DNA of 64,000 nt. Source: Pseudomonas chlororaphis subsp. aurantiaca. Its GTDB lineage: Bacteria; Pseudomonadota; Gammaproteobacteria; Pseudomonadales; Pseudomonadaceae. The notes beneath the pieces were generated by a model. It was not told where the DNA came from. It made no database searches and was given only the letters and a program-made list of their open reading frames with translations. Location: assembly GCF_013466605.1 (NCBI RefSeq), contig NZ_CP059162.1, forward strand, positions 1,364,001-1,428,000, written 5' to 3'. Below, piece by piece: positions 17,854-26,682 of this stretch (the stretch's first letter is position 1; each line of letters opens with the position of its first letter). Position numbers and translations under genes: made by a program.

Positions 17854-19149
17854 TCACTCGTTGGCGACCTTGTCCTTGCCCTGGCGTTTCTCGATGACGT
17901 TGACCAGGCGCTGGGCCAGGGCCGGGTAGTTCTCGTCGAAGTGGTGGCCGCCCGGCAGCTTCATGGCTTCGCCGACGGCGGTCTTGTCGGTGCAACCGCT
18001 TTCGTCGACTTCTTCCTCGCCATAGATGCACACCACCTTGGCCGCTGGCAGCTTGGCCATTTCCGGGCCGGTGGCGGCTTCCTTGCCGGCGTTGCCCAGC
18101 CAGCCTTCGACTTCGATCTCGAAGCTGCCGGTGCGGGCGAAGGCCAGCAGGATAATGGCGTCGACCCGCTGCTGCTCGGCTTCCGGCAGGCGGTTGTAGA
18201 TGGCCGGCAGCACGTCGGCGCCGAACGAGTAGCCGGTCAGCACGAAGCGCTTGGTGCCCCATTTCTGCCGGTAGTGCTGCATCAGTTCGGTCAGGTCGGT
18301 GGCGCTCTGTTCCGGGGTCTTGTGCTGCCAGTAGTAGCGCAGGGTGTCGATGCCGACCACCGGGTAGCCGATCTTGGCCATCTCGCCGGCCACGTCGCGG
18401 TCCAGGTCGCGCCAGCCGCCGTCGCCGGAGAGGAACAGGGTCACGGTGTCCTTGGCCTGGCCGGCCGGCACTTCGACCACCGGGATGTTCAGGCCGCCGT
18501 TGTCCGAACCCACCAGCAGCTTGCGCAGCTCGTTGTTCAGCACCTGGGGCAGGTGAATGTCGTAGTCGCTGATGCTGGTGCTGGCATTGGGGGTGTCACG
18601 CACGAAGCCGGCGCTTTCGTCATCCGGGTTGTCGTTCCAGGCCACCAGCCAGTGGCCGTGGGCCAGGGTCTTGGGCAGTGGGTCGGTGCAGCCCGGGGCC
18701 GGGTTGATGGTAAAGCCCACCGACACGGCCTGGGCCTTGTCGTCGTTCTGGGTGGCAATCCAGCGCCAGGCCAGGGCGGCGCCAGGGCCGATGCCGCTGA
18801 CCAGGGTCGCCGGGCCCTTGAGTTGGCCAAGGGCGTTCTGCAGGGCTTGTTCCTGCAGCTTGCAGTCGTCCTTGGGCAGGATCACCTGGACGATCTGCGC
18901 CGCGCCGCCGCGGCTCAGGGCCATGAGTTGGGTATCGGTCAGGGCTTCGTCGGCGAGGACGGCCACGGCCACCCGGGCCTTGGCCTGGGCGGCCGGGGTG
19001 ACGCGGGTCAGGGTCGAGCCATCGGTCTGGGCCAGGTGTTCCAGGGTCGGTTGGGGGGCCGGACGATTCCAGTACCAGTAGCCGCCTCCCGCTATCAGGG
19101 CAAACACCACCAGAGTGGCTAATACATACCGCCAGGAGCGTTGAATCAT
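17854..19149 (-). CDS. acvB: AcvB/VirJ-family aminoacyl-phosphatidylglycerol hydrolase
   Basis: 431 aa, anchored or exported by an N-terminal hydrophobic segment (residues 8-27), so periplasmic. The C-terminal alpha/beta-hydrolase domain has LFLSGDGGWRDLD and the nucleophile elbow GYSFGAD (near residue 316), with GGHHFD near the end supplying the His. AcvB/VirJ proteins, including the P. aeruginosa protein next to MprF, hydrolyse aminoacyl-PG in the periplasm. Here the gene starts within 1 base of the mprF stop, so synthesis and turnover of the modified lipid are encoded together. Substrate (alanyl or lysyl) is inferred from family only. Confidence 0.83.
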   Translation of the reverse strand: MIQRSWRYVLATLVVFALIAGGGYWYWNRPAPQPTLEHLAQTDGSTLTRVTPAAQAKARVAVAVLADEALTDTQLMALSRGGAAQIVQVILPKDDCKLQEQALQNALGQLKGPATLVSGIGPGAALAWRWIATQNDDKAQAVSVGFTINPAPGCTDPLPKTLAHGHWLVAWNDNPDDESAGFVRDTPNASTSISDYDIHLPQVLNNELRKLLVGSDNGGLNIPVVEVPAGQAKDTVTLFLSGDGGWRDLDRDVAGEMAKIGYPVVGIDTLRYYWQHKTPEQSATDLTELMQHYRQKWGTKRFVLTGYSFGADVLPAIYNRLPEAEQQRVDAIILLAFARTGSFEIEVEGWLGNAGKEAATGPEMAKLPAAKVVCIYGEEEVDESGCTDKTAVGEAMKLPGGHHFDENYPALAQRLVNVIEKRQGKDKVANE

Positions 19150-21797
19150 CAGCGTTTCACCAATCCAGTCAGGCCGCCCGCAATCAGGGCGGCGGTATCG
19201 GCCAGTGCCACCAGCGGATCCAGTCCGGCGGGCACGGCCATGTAACGAGGTTCCCAGTCAGGCTGGAATTTGTCTTTGAAACGGCGCAACCCTTGGAAGT
19301 TGTACAGCTGCTCACCCCGACGGAAAACCATCGATCCAAGGCGCTGGGTCAGTGGCGCGCCACGCCGGGGTTGCAGGCCCGACAACGGCACCATGCCCAG
19401 ACTGAAGCGGGCATACCCATGGTTTTTATAATGCTGGATCAGGCCGACCATCATGAATTCCATGGTCAGCTTGGGAGCCTCCGGGTGGGCGCGCATCAGG
19501 TCGAGGCTGGCCAGGTCGTGGCTGTAGGTCTCGAGCAGGTTGGCGAAGGCCACCGGACGTCCTTCAAAACGAATGATCGCGATACGGAAATGCTTGAGGT
19601 AGTCCTCGCTGAAGCGTCCGAGGGAGAAGCCTTTCTCGCGGACATTCTTGCCGGTCAGCCAGGCGTCGGAAATGACTTTCAGCTCGTCCATCGGCGCGTG
19701 CCCGGCCTCATGGATTTCCAGCGACAGACCATCCCGGGTGCCACGGTTCCAGGTGTAGCGCAGGTCCTTCATCTCCTTGCCCTTGGCTTCGAGGTCAAAG
19801 CGATTCAGGTCGACCCGGGCTTCTTCACCGAGCTTGATCGCGGTCAGGCCGATGTCCATGTAGTACGGCAGGTTTTCCGCGCGCACCTGGTAGAACACCG
19901 GACGCGCATGGTGGACGTCGCACAGGTCGCGGAACTGCCAGATCATCTCGGCCCGTTGCTGGGTCGGGCCGATCGGGTCGTACAGCGCCACTAGGCTGCG
20001 GCCGCGCCGGGCATACATGAGGAAGGCGTCGTCGTTGGGGTGGAACAGCAAGGCCTTGTCGCCGGTCAGGGACAGGCCGCCGTCGGGCTGGGACGAGGCC
20101 ATGAGGATCTTCGCCGCGCGGTCCAGTTCCTCGCCATTGGGCAGGTGAATCACCGGGCGCGCAGTGCGCAGCAGCCAGGTCAGGGACACCACCACCAGCA
20201 ACACCGCGGCCCCCAGCAGAGAACGCAGGCCCCGCGGGGCGTCGGCGTCGAGGGTGAACTGCCACCACAGCTGATGGCTGTAGGGCACGTCCTGATAGGC
20301 GAACAGCAGCAACCAGATCGAGGCACCCAGCACACAGACGCTGGCCACCAGGTACAGCGGCGAGAACGGCAGTTCGGTGAGGCGGCTCGGCCGGTAGAAG
20401 GAGCGCCGGAAGATCGCCAGCAGGCTGGCGGTCAGGGTCATCAGGCTGGCTTCTTCCCAGTCGAAGCCCTTGAGCAGCGAGAGTACGGCGCCGACCAGCA
20501 GCAGGATGGTGGTGAGGATCCAGGCCGCGGACAGGCGCCGGCGCAGGCCCTGGGCCAGCAGCAGGCAAAGCACCCCGACCAGGCTGGCGCCGAAGTGCGA
20601 GGCATCCACCAGGCGGTGCGGGATCAGAAAACCGATGTGTTGCAGGCGCGTGTCGATTTCCGGGGTCACACCGGAAAACAGCAGCACCACGCCGGACAGG
20701 AACACCAGCACCGCGAGGATCGGCGCCGCCAGGCCCGAGGCCGCCCGTAGCGATTGACGGGTCTGGAACAGGCGCTGGGCTTCATTGATCAGCAGCAGGA
20801 CGCAGGCCACCAGCATCGGCAGGATCACATAGATCAACCGGTACAGCAGCAGGGCTGCGGCCAGTGGCGCCGCGCCGAGCTTGTCGGCGAAGGCGGCCAG
20901 CAGAATCGCTTCGAACACCCCGACGCCGCCGGGTACGTGGCTGAGCACGCCGGCCGCCAGGGCCAGCAGGTAGACCAGCAGGAAGGCGCCGAAGGGCGGT
21001 GCTTCGGGCAGCAGCAGATACAGCACGGTGGCTGCCGCGGCGACGTCGAGGGCGGTGATCAGCAGTTGCAGGAGCGTCAGGCGGCGTCCCGGCAGGCGCA
21101 GGGTGCGGCGCCCGGCCTTGACCAGCAGGTTGTCCGGCAATGGCTGTTCGGGCAGGCGGCGCCGGTAGATACCGATGACCAGGATCGCGCAGAGCAGCAG
21201 TACGGCGCCGGCAATGCTGGCCAGCAGGCCCTCGGAGAGGCGCAGGGCGGCGGAGGCGGCGGGCAGGTTGCTCAGGGTCGCCAGGGCCGCAAGCGGTGGC
21301 AGGGCGCAACCCAGGGACAGGCTGGCGAACAGCGTCATATGGGCGACGTCGCCGGCGCCCACGCCATGCCGGGCATAGAGTCGGTAACGCACCGAGCCAC
21401 CGGAGAGCAGCGACAGGCCGATGGCGTTGCCGATGGCAAAGGCGGTGAAACCACCGAGGGCCAGGGTACGCGGCGGGAGGTTCACCCCGGCGTAGCGGCT
21501 GGCGGACCATTCGTAGCCGAGCAGGATGACGAAGCCGACCACGGTCGCGGCCAGGGCGCCGAGCAGGGCCGGTTTAGGCACGTCGAGGATCGAGTCATGC
21601 AGGGCATACAGATCCAGCTCGCTGAGCAGGTGGCGACAGGCAATCAGGGCGATACCGAACAGCAGCAGGGTCACGACCATGCCGATCGGCTGGCGGTATT
21701 TGCTCAACATCTCCAGCCAGCGCAAGCGGGTGGCCGCAACCGGTTGGTTCGTTGTAACGGTATCGGTGTCTTGTGAGTCAGACGAGTTGGCGCGCAT
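19149..21797 (-). CDS. mprF: Aminoacyl-phosphatidylglycerol synthase/flippase MprF
   Basis: 882 aa. An N-terminal multispan flippase region (from ~38 to ~540, many hydrophobic helices) is followed by a cytoplasmic GNAT-like synthase domain (DUF2156, ~550-860) that moves an amino acid from tRNA to phosphatidylglycerol. Recognisable C-terminal segments: PNDDAFLMYARRGRSLVALYDPIGP, TRDGLSLEIHEAG and FSLGMVPLSG. It lowers negative surface charge and gives resistance to cationic peptides. ATG 21797 has GAGG at good spacing; a TTG one codon earlier is less likely. Overlaps acvB by 1 base. Length agrees with P. aeruginosa MprF, an alanyl-PG synthase. Confidence 0.92.
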   Translation of the reverse strand: MRANSSDSQDTDTVTTNQPVAATRLRWLEMLSKYRQPIGMVVTLLLFGIALIACRHLLSELDLYALHDSILDVPKPALLGALAATVVGFVILLGYEWSASRYAGVNLPPRTLALGGFTAFAIGNAIGLSLLSGGSVRYRLYARHGVGAGDVAHMTLFASLSLGCALPPLAALATLSNLPAASAALRLSEGLLASIAGAVLLLCAILVIGIYRRRLPEQPLPDNLLVKAGRRTLRLPGRRLTLLQLLITALDVAAAATVLYLLLPEAPPFGAFLLVYLLALAAGVLSHVPGGVGVFEAILLAAFADKLGAAPLAAALLLYRLIYVILPMLVACVLLLINEAQRLFQTRQSLRAASGLAAPILAVLVFLSGVVLLFSGVTPEIDTRLQHIGFLIPHRLVDASHFGASLVGVLCLLLAQGLRRRLSAAWILTTILLLVGAVLSLLKGFDWEEASLMTLTASLLAIFRRSFYRPSRLTELPFSPLYLVASVCVLGASIWLLLFAYQDVPYSHQLWWQFTLDADAPRGLRSLLGAAVLLVVVSLTWLLRTARPVIHLPNGEELDRAAKILMASSQPDGGLSLTGDKALLFHPNDDAFLMYARRGRSLVALYDPIGPTQQRAEMIWQFRDLCDVHHARPVFYQVRAENLPYYMDIGLTAIKLGEEARVDLNRFDLEAKGKEMKDLRYTWNRGTRDGLSLEIHEAGHAPMDELKVISDAWLTGKNVREKGFSLGRFSEDYLKHFRIAIIRFEGRPVAFANLLETYSHDLASLDLMRAHPEAPKLTMEFMMVGLIQHYKNHGYARFSLGMVPLSGLQPRRGAPLTQRLGSMVFRRGEQLYNFQGLRRFKDKFQPDWEPRYMAVPAGLDPLVALADTAALIAGGLTGLVKR

Positions 21798-22038
21798 CAA
21801 TCACCTCGTGGATTGTGCGCGACAGGATGGGGGTATCCAGCCAAGTTACCAATCCCTGCAGAAAAAATAGTTTCAAATATTAACGCGTCTCACCATGGCC
21901 CTGCGAGCCCGGACGGCCAGCGTTTTCAAGCGACAGCCTGGCAATGAGCATAGTGGGTTGGAAAGAGTGGGGGAGGTGACTGACGGTTCACGGGAGATTG
22001 CCAGGTCATTGTTGCGAAAAGATTTTTTCGACAGATAC

Positions 22039-22070
22039 AAAAAAGGCCACTCTTTCGAGTAGCCTTTTTT
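22039..22070 (-). terminator. Terminator of tRNA-fMet copy 1
   Basis: AAAAAAGGCCACTC / GAGTAGCCTTTTTT stem with TTTC loop; a T run follows on the minus strand. Identical hairpin follows copy 2. Confidence 0.9.
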
Positions 22071-22076
22071 GATGTT

Positions 22077-22153
<77 letters not shown>

Positions 22154-22166
22154 TCTGTGTGGCGGC

Positions 22167-22194
22167 ATTCTACAGACGAATGCTGGAGTGTCAA
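22167..22194 (-). promoter_or_regulatory. Sigma70 promoter of tRNA-fMet copy 1
   Basis: On the minus strand TTGACA (22194-22189), 16-base spacer, TAGAAT (22172-22167), followed by a GC-rich discriminator (GCCGCC) typical of stringently controlled stable-RNA promoters. Confidence 0.88.
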
Positions 22195-22323
22195 CCGTTA
22201 ATGATCCGTTGAGTCAAATAAGTGTTGAATGACTCGCAAGGCGGGTTAAGTCCCGATGGTGCAAAGGGTTTTGTTTTTTTGCGCGACACTCGCACAAGGC
22301 GTGGAGATAAAACCGGCGCGCAC

Positions 22324-22355
22324 AAAAAAGGCCACTCTTTCGAGTAGCCTTTTTT
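22324..22355 (-). terminator. Terminator of tRNA-fMet copy 2
   Basis: Same hairpin as after copy 1, with a T run on the minus strand. It should stop most transcripts before they reach copy 1. Confidence 0.9.
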
Positions 22356-22361
22356 GATGTT

Positions 22362-22438
<77 letters not shown>

Positions 22439-22451
22439 TCTGTGTGGCGGC

Positions 22452-22479
22452 ATTCTACAGAGGATCGCCGGTCTGTCAA
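22452..22479 (-). promoter_or_regulatory. Sigma70 promoter of tRNA-fMet copy 2
   Basis: TTGACA (22479-22474), 16-base spacer, TAGAAT (22457-22452), and the same GC-rich discriminator. The spacer sequence differs from copy 1, so the promoter boxes were kept while flanks diverged. Confidence 0.88.
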
Positions 22480-22655
22480 CCGATCAGGCGAAAAAAACTG
22501 TTCTCGTTCAATCGTTTAGCTTGAAATAGCAGTCTTGGAATCGACCTCGGGGGCATGCTGCACAAGGCTTTCAGCTCTATTGAAGGGCTCTGGCCGATTG
22601 AGGAAACAAATTCATCGTCCGATTTTTCTGGCGCCGGGCAGGAGAAATCAAACTA

Positions 22656-22671
22656 CTGGTGCTATATACAG
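22656..22671 (+). promoter_or_regulatory. LexA (SOS) box upstream of dinB
   Basis: CTGGTGCTATATACAG fits CTG-N10-CAG and lies 66 bases before the dinB start. The core differs from the recA box at only a few positions. Confidence 0.9.
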
Positions 22672-22737
22672 TTCCTGGTGAGATACTGTCGCCCTGTTTT
22701 GTGATCGACCTCTTGCTTCCATGAACTCTGCCTTTAT

Positions 22738-23802
22738 ATGACGCAGCGCAAAATCATCCACATCGACTGCGATTGCTTCTATGCCGCCATCGAAATGCGC
22801 GACGACCCGCAATTGGCCGGCAGGCCGATGGCGGTGGGCGGCTCGGCGGAGCGGCGCGGGGTGATCGCCACCTGCAACTATGAAGCCCGTGCCTTTGGCG
22901 TGCGTTCGGCCATGTCCTCGCGGCATGCGCTGACGCTGTGCCCCGACCTGCTGATCGTCAAGCCGCGCATGGAGGCCTATCGGGAGGCGTCGAAAGAGAT
23001 TCATACGATCTTTCGCGATTACACCGACCTGATCGAGCCTTTATCCCTGGATGAGGCCTATCTGGACGTTTCCGACAGCCCCAACTTCGCCGGCAGCGCC
23101 ACGCGCATCGCCCAGGATATTCGCCGCCGGGTCTCCAATCAGCTGCATATCACGGTGTCGGCCGGGGTGGCGCCGAACAAGTTCCTGGCCAAGATCGCCA
23201 GCGACTGGAAAAAGCCCAACGGCCTGTTCGTGATCACCCCGGACCAGGTCGAGGACTTTGTTTCGGCCTTGCCGGTCAACAAGTTGCATGGCGTGGGCAA
23301 GGTCACCGCCGACAAGCTGGGGCGCCTGGGCATCGTCAACTGCGAGGTATTGCGCGAATGGAGCAAGCTGGCGCTGGTGCGCGAGTTCGGCAGTTTTGGC
23401 GAACGCCTGTGGAACCTGGCCCGGGGCATCGATGAGCGGCCGGTGCAGAACGACAGTCGCCGGCAGTCGATCAGTGTGGAAAACACCTACGACGTCGATC
23501 TGCCCGATCTGCAGAGCTGCCTGGATAAACTCCCGGAACTGATGCAGACCCTGGCCGGCCGGATCGAACGAATCGACAGCAGTTATCGTCCGGGCAAGCC
23601 CTTCGTCAAAGTGAAGTTTCACGATTTCACCCAGACCACGCTCGAACAGGCGGGGGCAGGGCGGGACCTGGAGAGTTACCGGCAGCTTTTGACCCAGGCG
23701 TTCAAGCGCGGGGACAGGCCGGTGCGGCTATTGGGGATTGGTGTGCGTTTGCAGGATCTGCGCGGCGGGCATGAACAGCTGGAGCTGTTCAACCGCTCCT
23801 GA
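22738..23802 (+). CDS. dinB: DNA polymerase IV
   Basis: 354 aa Y-family translesion polymerase. Catalytic acids appear in IIHIDCDCFYAAIEM (residues 6-20) and SLDEAYLDVS (near 103). HhH region HGVGKVTADKLGRLGI near 182. The C-terminal QLELFN is a beta-clamp-binding motif, so it should be recruited to replication forks. Regulated by the LexA box at 22656-22671. The six-codon frame beginning at the ATG 16 bases upstream ends in TGA overlapping the dinB ATG, so coupled initiation is possible. Confidence 0.96.
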   Translation: MTQRKIIHIDCDCFYAAIEMRDDPQLAGRPMAVGGSAERRGVIATCNYEARAFGVRSAMSSRHALTLCPDLLIVKPRMEAYREASKEIHTIFRDYTDLIEPLSLDEAYLDVSDSPNFAGSATRIAQDIRRRVSNQLHITVSAGVAPNKFLAKIASDWKKPNGLFVITPDQVEDFVSALPVNKLHGVGKVTADKLGRLGIVNCEVLREWSKLALVREFGSFGERLWNLARGIDERPVQNDSRRQSISVENTYDVDLPDLQSCLDKLPELMQTLAGRIERIDSSYRPGKPFVKVKFHDFTQTTLEQAGAGRDLESYRQLLTQAFKRGDRPVRLLGIGVRLQDLRGGHEQLELFNRS

Positions 23803-23807
23803 AAAAA

Positions 23808-23857
23808 CATCGCGATCGAGCCCGTTCCTGCAGTGCGGGAGCAGCTGGCTCGCGATG
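23808..23857. repeat. REP-like inverted repeat
   Basis: CATCGCGA (23808-23815) and TCGCGATG (23850-23857) flank a GC-rich centre with GGGAGCAGCTGGC, like Pseudomonas REP elements. Lies between convergent dinB and a lipoprotein gene. Confidence 0.7.
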
Positions 23858-23866
23858 GTTTTCAGA

Positions 23867-24820
23867 TCAATGGGCGCCGGGATCGGCGACCAGGCGGCCG
23901 GCGTTCTTGGTCAGCGACTTGAGAAACTCGCTTTGCAGCTCCGGATCGTTGCGGGTCAGCTCGATCAGGCTCTGCTCCAGTTCGCTGGCTTCTTCTTCCA
24001 TACCCAGTTCGGAGAGACGCTTGACCCGGTGCACCCACTGGCTCACTTCGTCGTCTTCGAGATCGTCGTAGATCAGGTTGTGCGCTTCCTGCAGCTTGCC
24101 GCGCAGGGTGTTGCTGATGGTCAGCGACGAGTCGGAATGCACGTCGTCCTGGGCATCCGCGACGCTGATCTGCAGCTTGCCGATGTGGTTCAGGTCCTGC
24201 TCGGAAAACGGGCTGTCCAACAGGTTCAGGCGCAGTACGCCGTTGCGGTCGGTGCTCAGCTCATGGGTTTCCTTGCCGGCCTTGACCTGCACCGGACGTT
24301 CGCTCCAGGGCAGGCTCGAATACTCCACGCGCTTGTCGCGCTGGACTTCATCGATGCCCGCCAGGTTCTGCTGCGCCCGACCGTGGGACTGCACGTTCAT
24401 GAACGGGTTGAGCCCGGCCACGCCGTAGCTGATCCAGTCCTTGGTGACGCTGTCCGGCAGATTGCCCAGGGCAAACACATTGACCACGTTGGCGCCGACC
24501 CCGGCGACCACGGCTACCGCGCCCAGCGGGATCTCGTAGAGCTCCCGCCAGGGTTGATAGGGCGTGTAGCGATCGTAGCGACGCGTGACTTCGAACTCGG
24601 TGACTTCGAAGGTCTTCTGTTCGTGGATGCGTACCCGGCGTTGCGGCAGCTCAAGCACCTTAGGCTCACCGACATCGATCTGCAGGCTGTGATCGAGCAA
24701 TTTGCGCTCGACACGTTCCTCGTGCTCGCTGCGTTGCGACATCTGGTTGGCACAGCCGCTGAGCAACAGGGCGCCGCACAAGGCGGCGCCACCGAGGCTT
24801 AAGGTGTTTCGCTTGAACAT
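23867..24820 (-). CDS. Predicted lipoprotein of unknown function
   Basis: 317 aa. Signal peptide with lipobox LLSGC (Cys at residue 23). The mature protein has a charged N-terminal part, one hydrophobic Gly/Ala/Val stretch (LGAVAVVAGVGANVVNVFALG, ~100-120) that may insert in a membrane, and an acidic helical C-terminus (~255-317). I recognise no family. It follows proS on the same strand after 17 bases, so they may be co-transcribed. Confidence 0.75.
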   Translation of the reverse strand: MFKRNTLSLGGAALCGALLLSGCANQMSQRSEHEERVERKLLDHSLQIDVGEPKVLELPQRRVRIHEQKTFEVTEFEVTRRYDRYTPYQPWRELYEIPLGAVAVVAGVGANVVNVFALGNLPDSVTKDWISYGVAGLNPFMNVQSHGRAQQNLAGIDEVQRDKRVEYSSLPWSERPVQVKAGKETHELSTDRNGVLRLNLLDSPFSEQDLNHIGKLQISVADAQDDVHSDSSLTISNTLRGKLQEAHNLIYDDLEDDEVSQWVHRVKRLSELGMEEEASELEQSLIELTRNDPELQSEFLKSLTKNAGRLVADPGAH

Positions 24821-24837
24821 GACTTCTCTATCTGGTT

Positions 24838-26553
24838 TCAGCGACGGATACGGGCTTGGAGGAAGGACAGCACGTCAGCCACTGGCAGCGCTTGCGCCTC
24901 GGCTTCGGTACGGCTCTTGTATTCCAGGTTGCCTTCGGCGAGGCCGCGGTCGCTGACCACGATCCGGTGTGGAATGCCGATCAGCTCCATGTCCGCGAAC
25001 TTGATGCCCGGGCTGGTCTTCTTGTCGCGGTCGTCCAGCAGCACTTCGAAGCCGGCGGCAGTGAGTTGCGCGTACAGCTTGTCGGTGGCTTCGCGAACCT
25101 GCTCGGTTTCATAGCGCAGCGGTACCAGGGCGATCTGGAACGGGGCCAGGGCGTCGCTCCAGATGATGCCGTTCTCGTCGTTGTTCTGCTCGATGGCCGC
25201 AGCCACCACGCGGGACACACCGATGCCGTAGCAGCCCATTTCCAGGGTGACCGGCTTGCCGTTCTCGCCCAGCACTTCGCACTTCATCGCCTTGCTGTAC
25301 TTGTTGCCCAGCTGGAAGATGTGCCCGACTTCGATGCCGCGCTTGATTTCCAGGGTGCCCTTGCCGTCCGGGCTCGGGTCGCCGGAGACGACGTTGCGCA
25401 GGTCGGCGACGGTCGGGAGCGGCATGTCGCGTTCCCAGTTGAAGCCGAAATAGTGCTTGTCGTCGACGTTCGCGCCGATACCGAAGTCGCTCATCAGGGC
25501 TACCGAACGGTCGATGATGATTGGCAGCGGCAGGTTCAGCGGGCCCAGGGAGCCGGCGCCGGCGCCGATGGCGTCACGCAGCTCGGCTTCCGAAGCCATG
25601 ACCAGCGGGCTGGCGACGCCAGGCTGGTTGGCGGCCTTGATTTCGTTCAGCTCGTGGTCGCCACGGATGATCAGGGCGATCAGCTTGCCGGCCTCCTCGG
25701 CGTGCACCACCAGGGTCTTGACGGTCTTTTCAATCGGCAGGTTGTAGCCTTCCACCAGCTGCGCGATGGTTTTCGCGTCAGGGGTGTCGACCAGGCGCAG
25801 CTCTTCGCTCGGCGCCGGACGCGAGGTTTCCCGTGGCACGGCTTCGGCTTTCTCGATGTTCGCCGCGTAGTCGGAACCGTTGCTGAAAACGATGTCGTCT
25901 TCGCCGGATTCGGCCAGTACGTGGAACTCATGGGAGCCGGCGCCGCCGATGGAGCCGTTGTCGGCTTCGACCGGACGGAATTTCAGGCCCAGGCGGGTGA
26001 ACACGTTGCAGTAGGCCTGGTGCATGCGGTCATAGGTGACCTGCAGCGATGCCTGGTCGGCGTGGAAGGAATAGGCGTCCTTCATGATGAACTCGCGACC
26101 GCGCATCAGGCCGAAGCGTGGACGGATTTCATCGCGGAATTTGGTCTGGATCTGGTACAGGTTGATCGGCAGCTGCTTGTAGCTGCTCAGCTCGTTGCGG
26201 GCCAGATCGGTGATCACTTCTTCGTGGGTCGGGCCGGCGCAGAAGTCGCGACCGTGGCGATCCTTGAAGCGCAGCAGTTCAGGGCCGTACTCCTCCCAGC
26301 GACCGGATTCCTGCCACAGTTCAGCCGGCTGGGTGCTCGGCATCAACACTTCAAGCGAGCCGGCGGCGTTCATTTCTTCACGAACGATGGCTTCGACCTT
26401 GCGCATCACCCGCAGGCCCATCGGGAGCCAGGTGTACAGGCCCGAGGCCAGTTTGCGGATCATGCCGGCGCGCAGCATCAGCTGATGGCTGATCACGACC
26501 GCATCGGAAGGCGTTTCTTTCTGTGTGGCGAGCAAAAATTGACTGGTGCGCAT
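24838..26553 (-). CDS. proS: Prolyl-tRNA synthetase
   Basis: 571 aa class IIa synthetase. Class II catalytic region with [15 protein letters not shown], motif 2 [21 protein letters not shown] and motif 3 GCYGIGVSR; the bacterial editing insertion (INS/YbaK domain) lies at ~225-390 ([18 protein letters not shown] and following). The C-terminal anticodon-binding domain starts near 470 (QIALVPLRY). Full bacterial length. Confidence 0.98.
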   Translation of the reverse strand: MRTSQFLLATQKETPSDAVVISHQLMLRAGMIRKLASGLYTWLPMGLRVMRKVEAIVREEMNAAGSLEVLMPSTQPAELWQESGRWEEYGPELLRFKDRHGRDFCAGPTHEEVITDLARNELSSYKQLPINLYQIQTKFRDEIRPRFGLMRGREFIMKDAYSFHADQASLQVTYDRMHQAYCNVFTRLGLKFRPVEADNGSIGGAGSHEFHVLAESGEDDIVFSNGSDYAANIEKAEAVPRETSRPAPSEELRLVDTPDAKTIAQLVEGYNLPIEKTVKTLVVHAEEAGKLIALIIRGDHELNEIKAANQPGVASPLVMASEAELRDAIGAGAGSLGPLNLPLPIIIDRSVALMSDFGIGANVDDKHYFGFNWERDMPLPTVADLRNVVSGDPSPDGKGTLEIKRGIEVGHIFQLGNKYSKAMKCEVLGENGKPVTLEMGCYGIGVSRVVAAAIEQNNDENGIIWSDALAPFQIALVPLRYETEQVREATDKLYAQLTAAGFEVLLDDRDKKTSPGIKFADMELIGIPHRIVVSDRGLAEGNLEYKSRTEAEAQALPVADVLSFLQARIRR

Positions 26554-26682
26554 GGTAGGCCGTTGTCGGTTGCTGAAGACTAGAAATGACGAAGCATTGT
26601 ACGGGCGAGAACCGTTGGCGTACAGGATTGCGGCCGGGAGAGGTCGGGGCGCCGGATGAATGCCGGTGTGCCCCGGTGTTTC

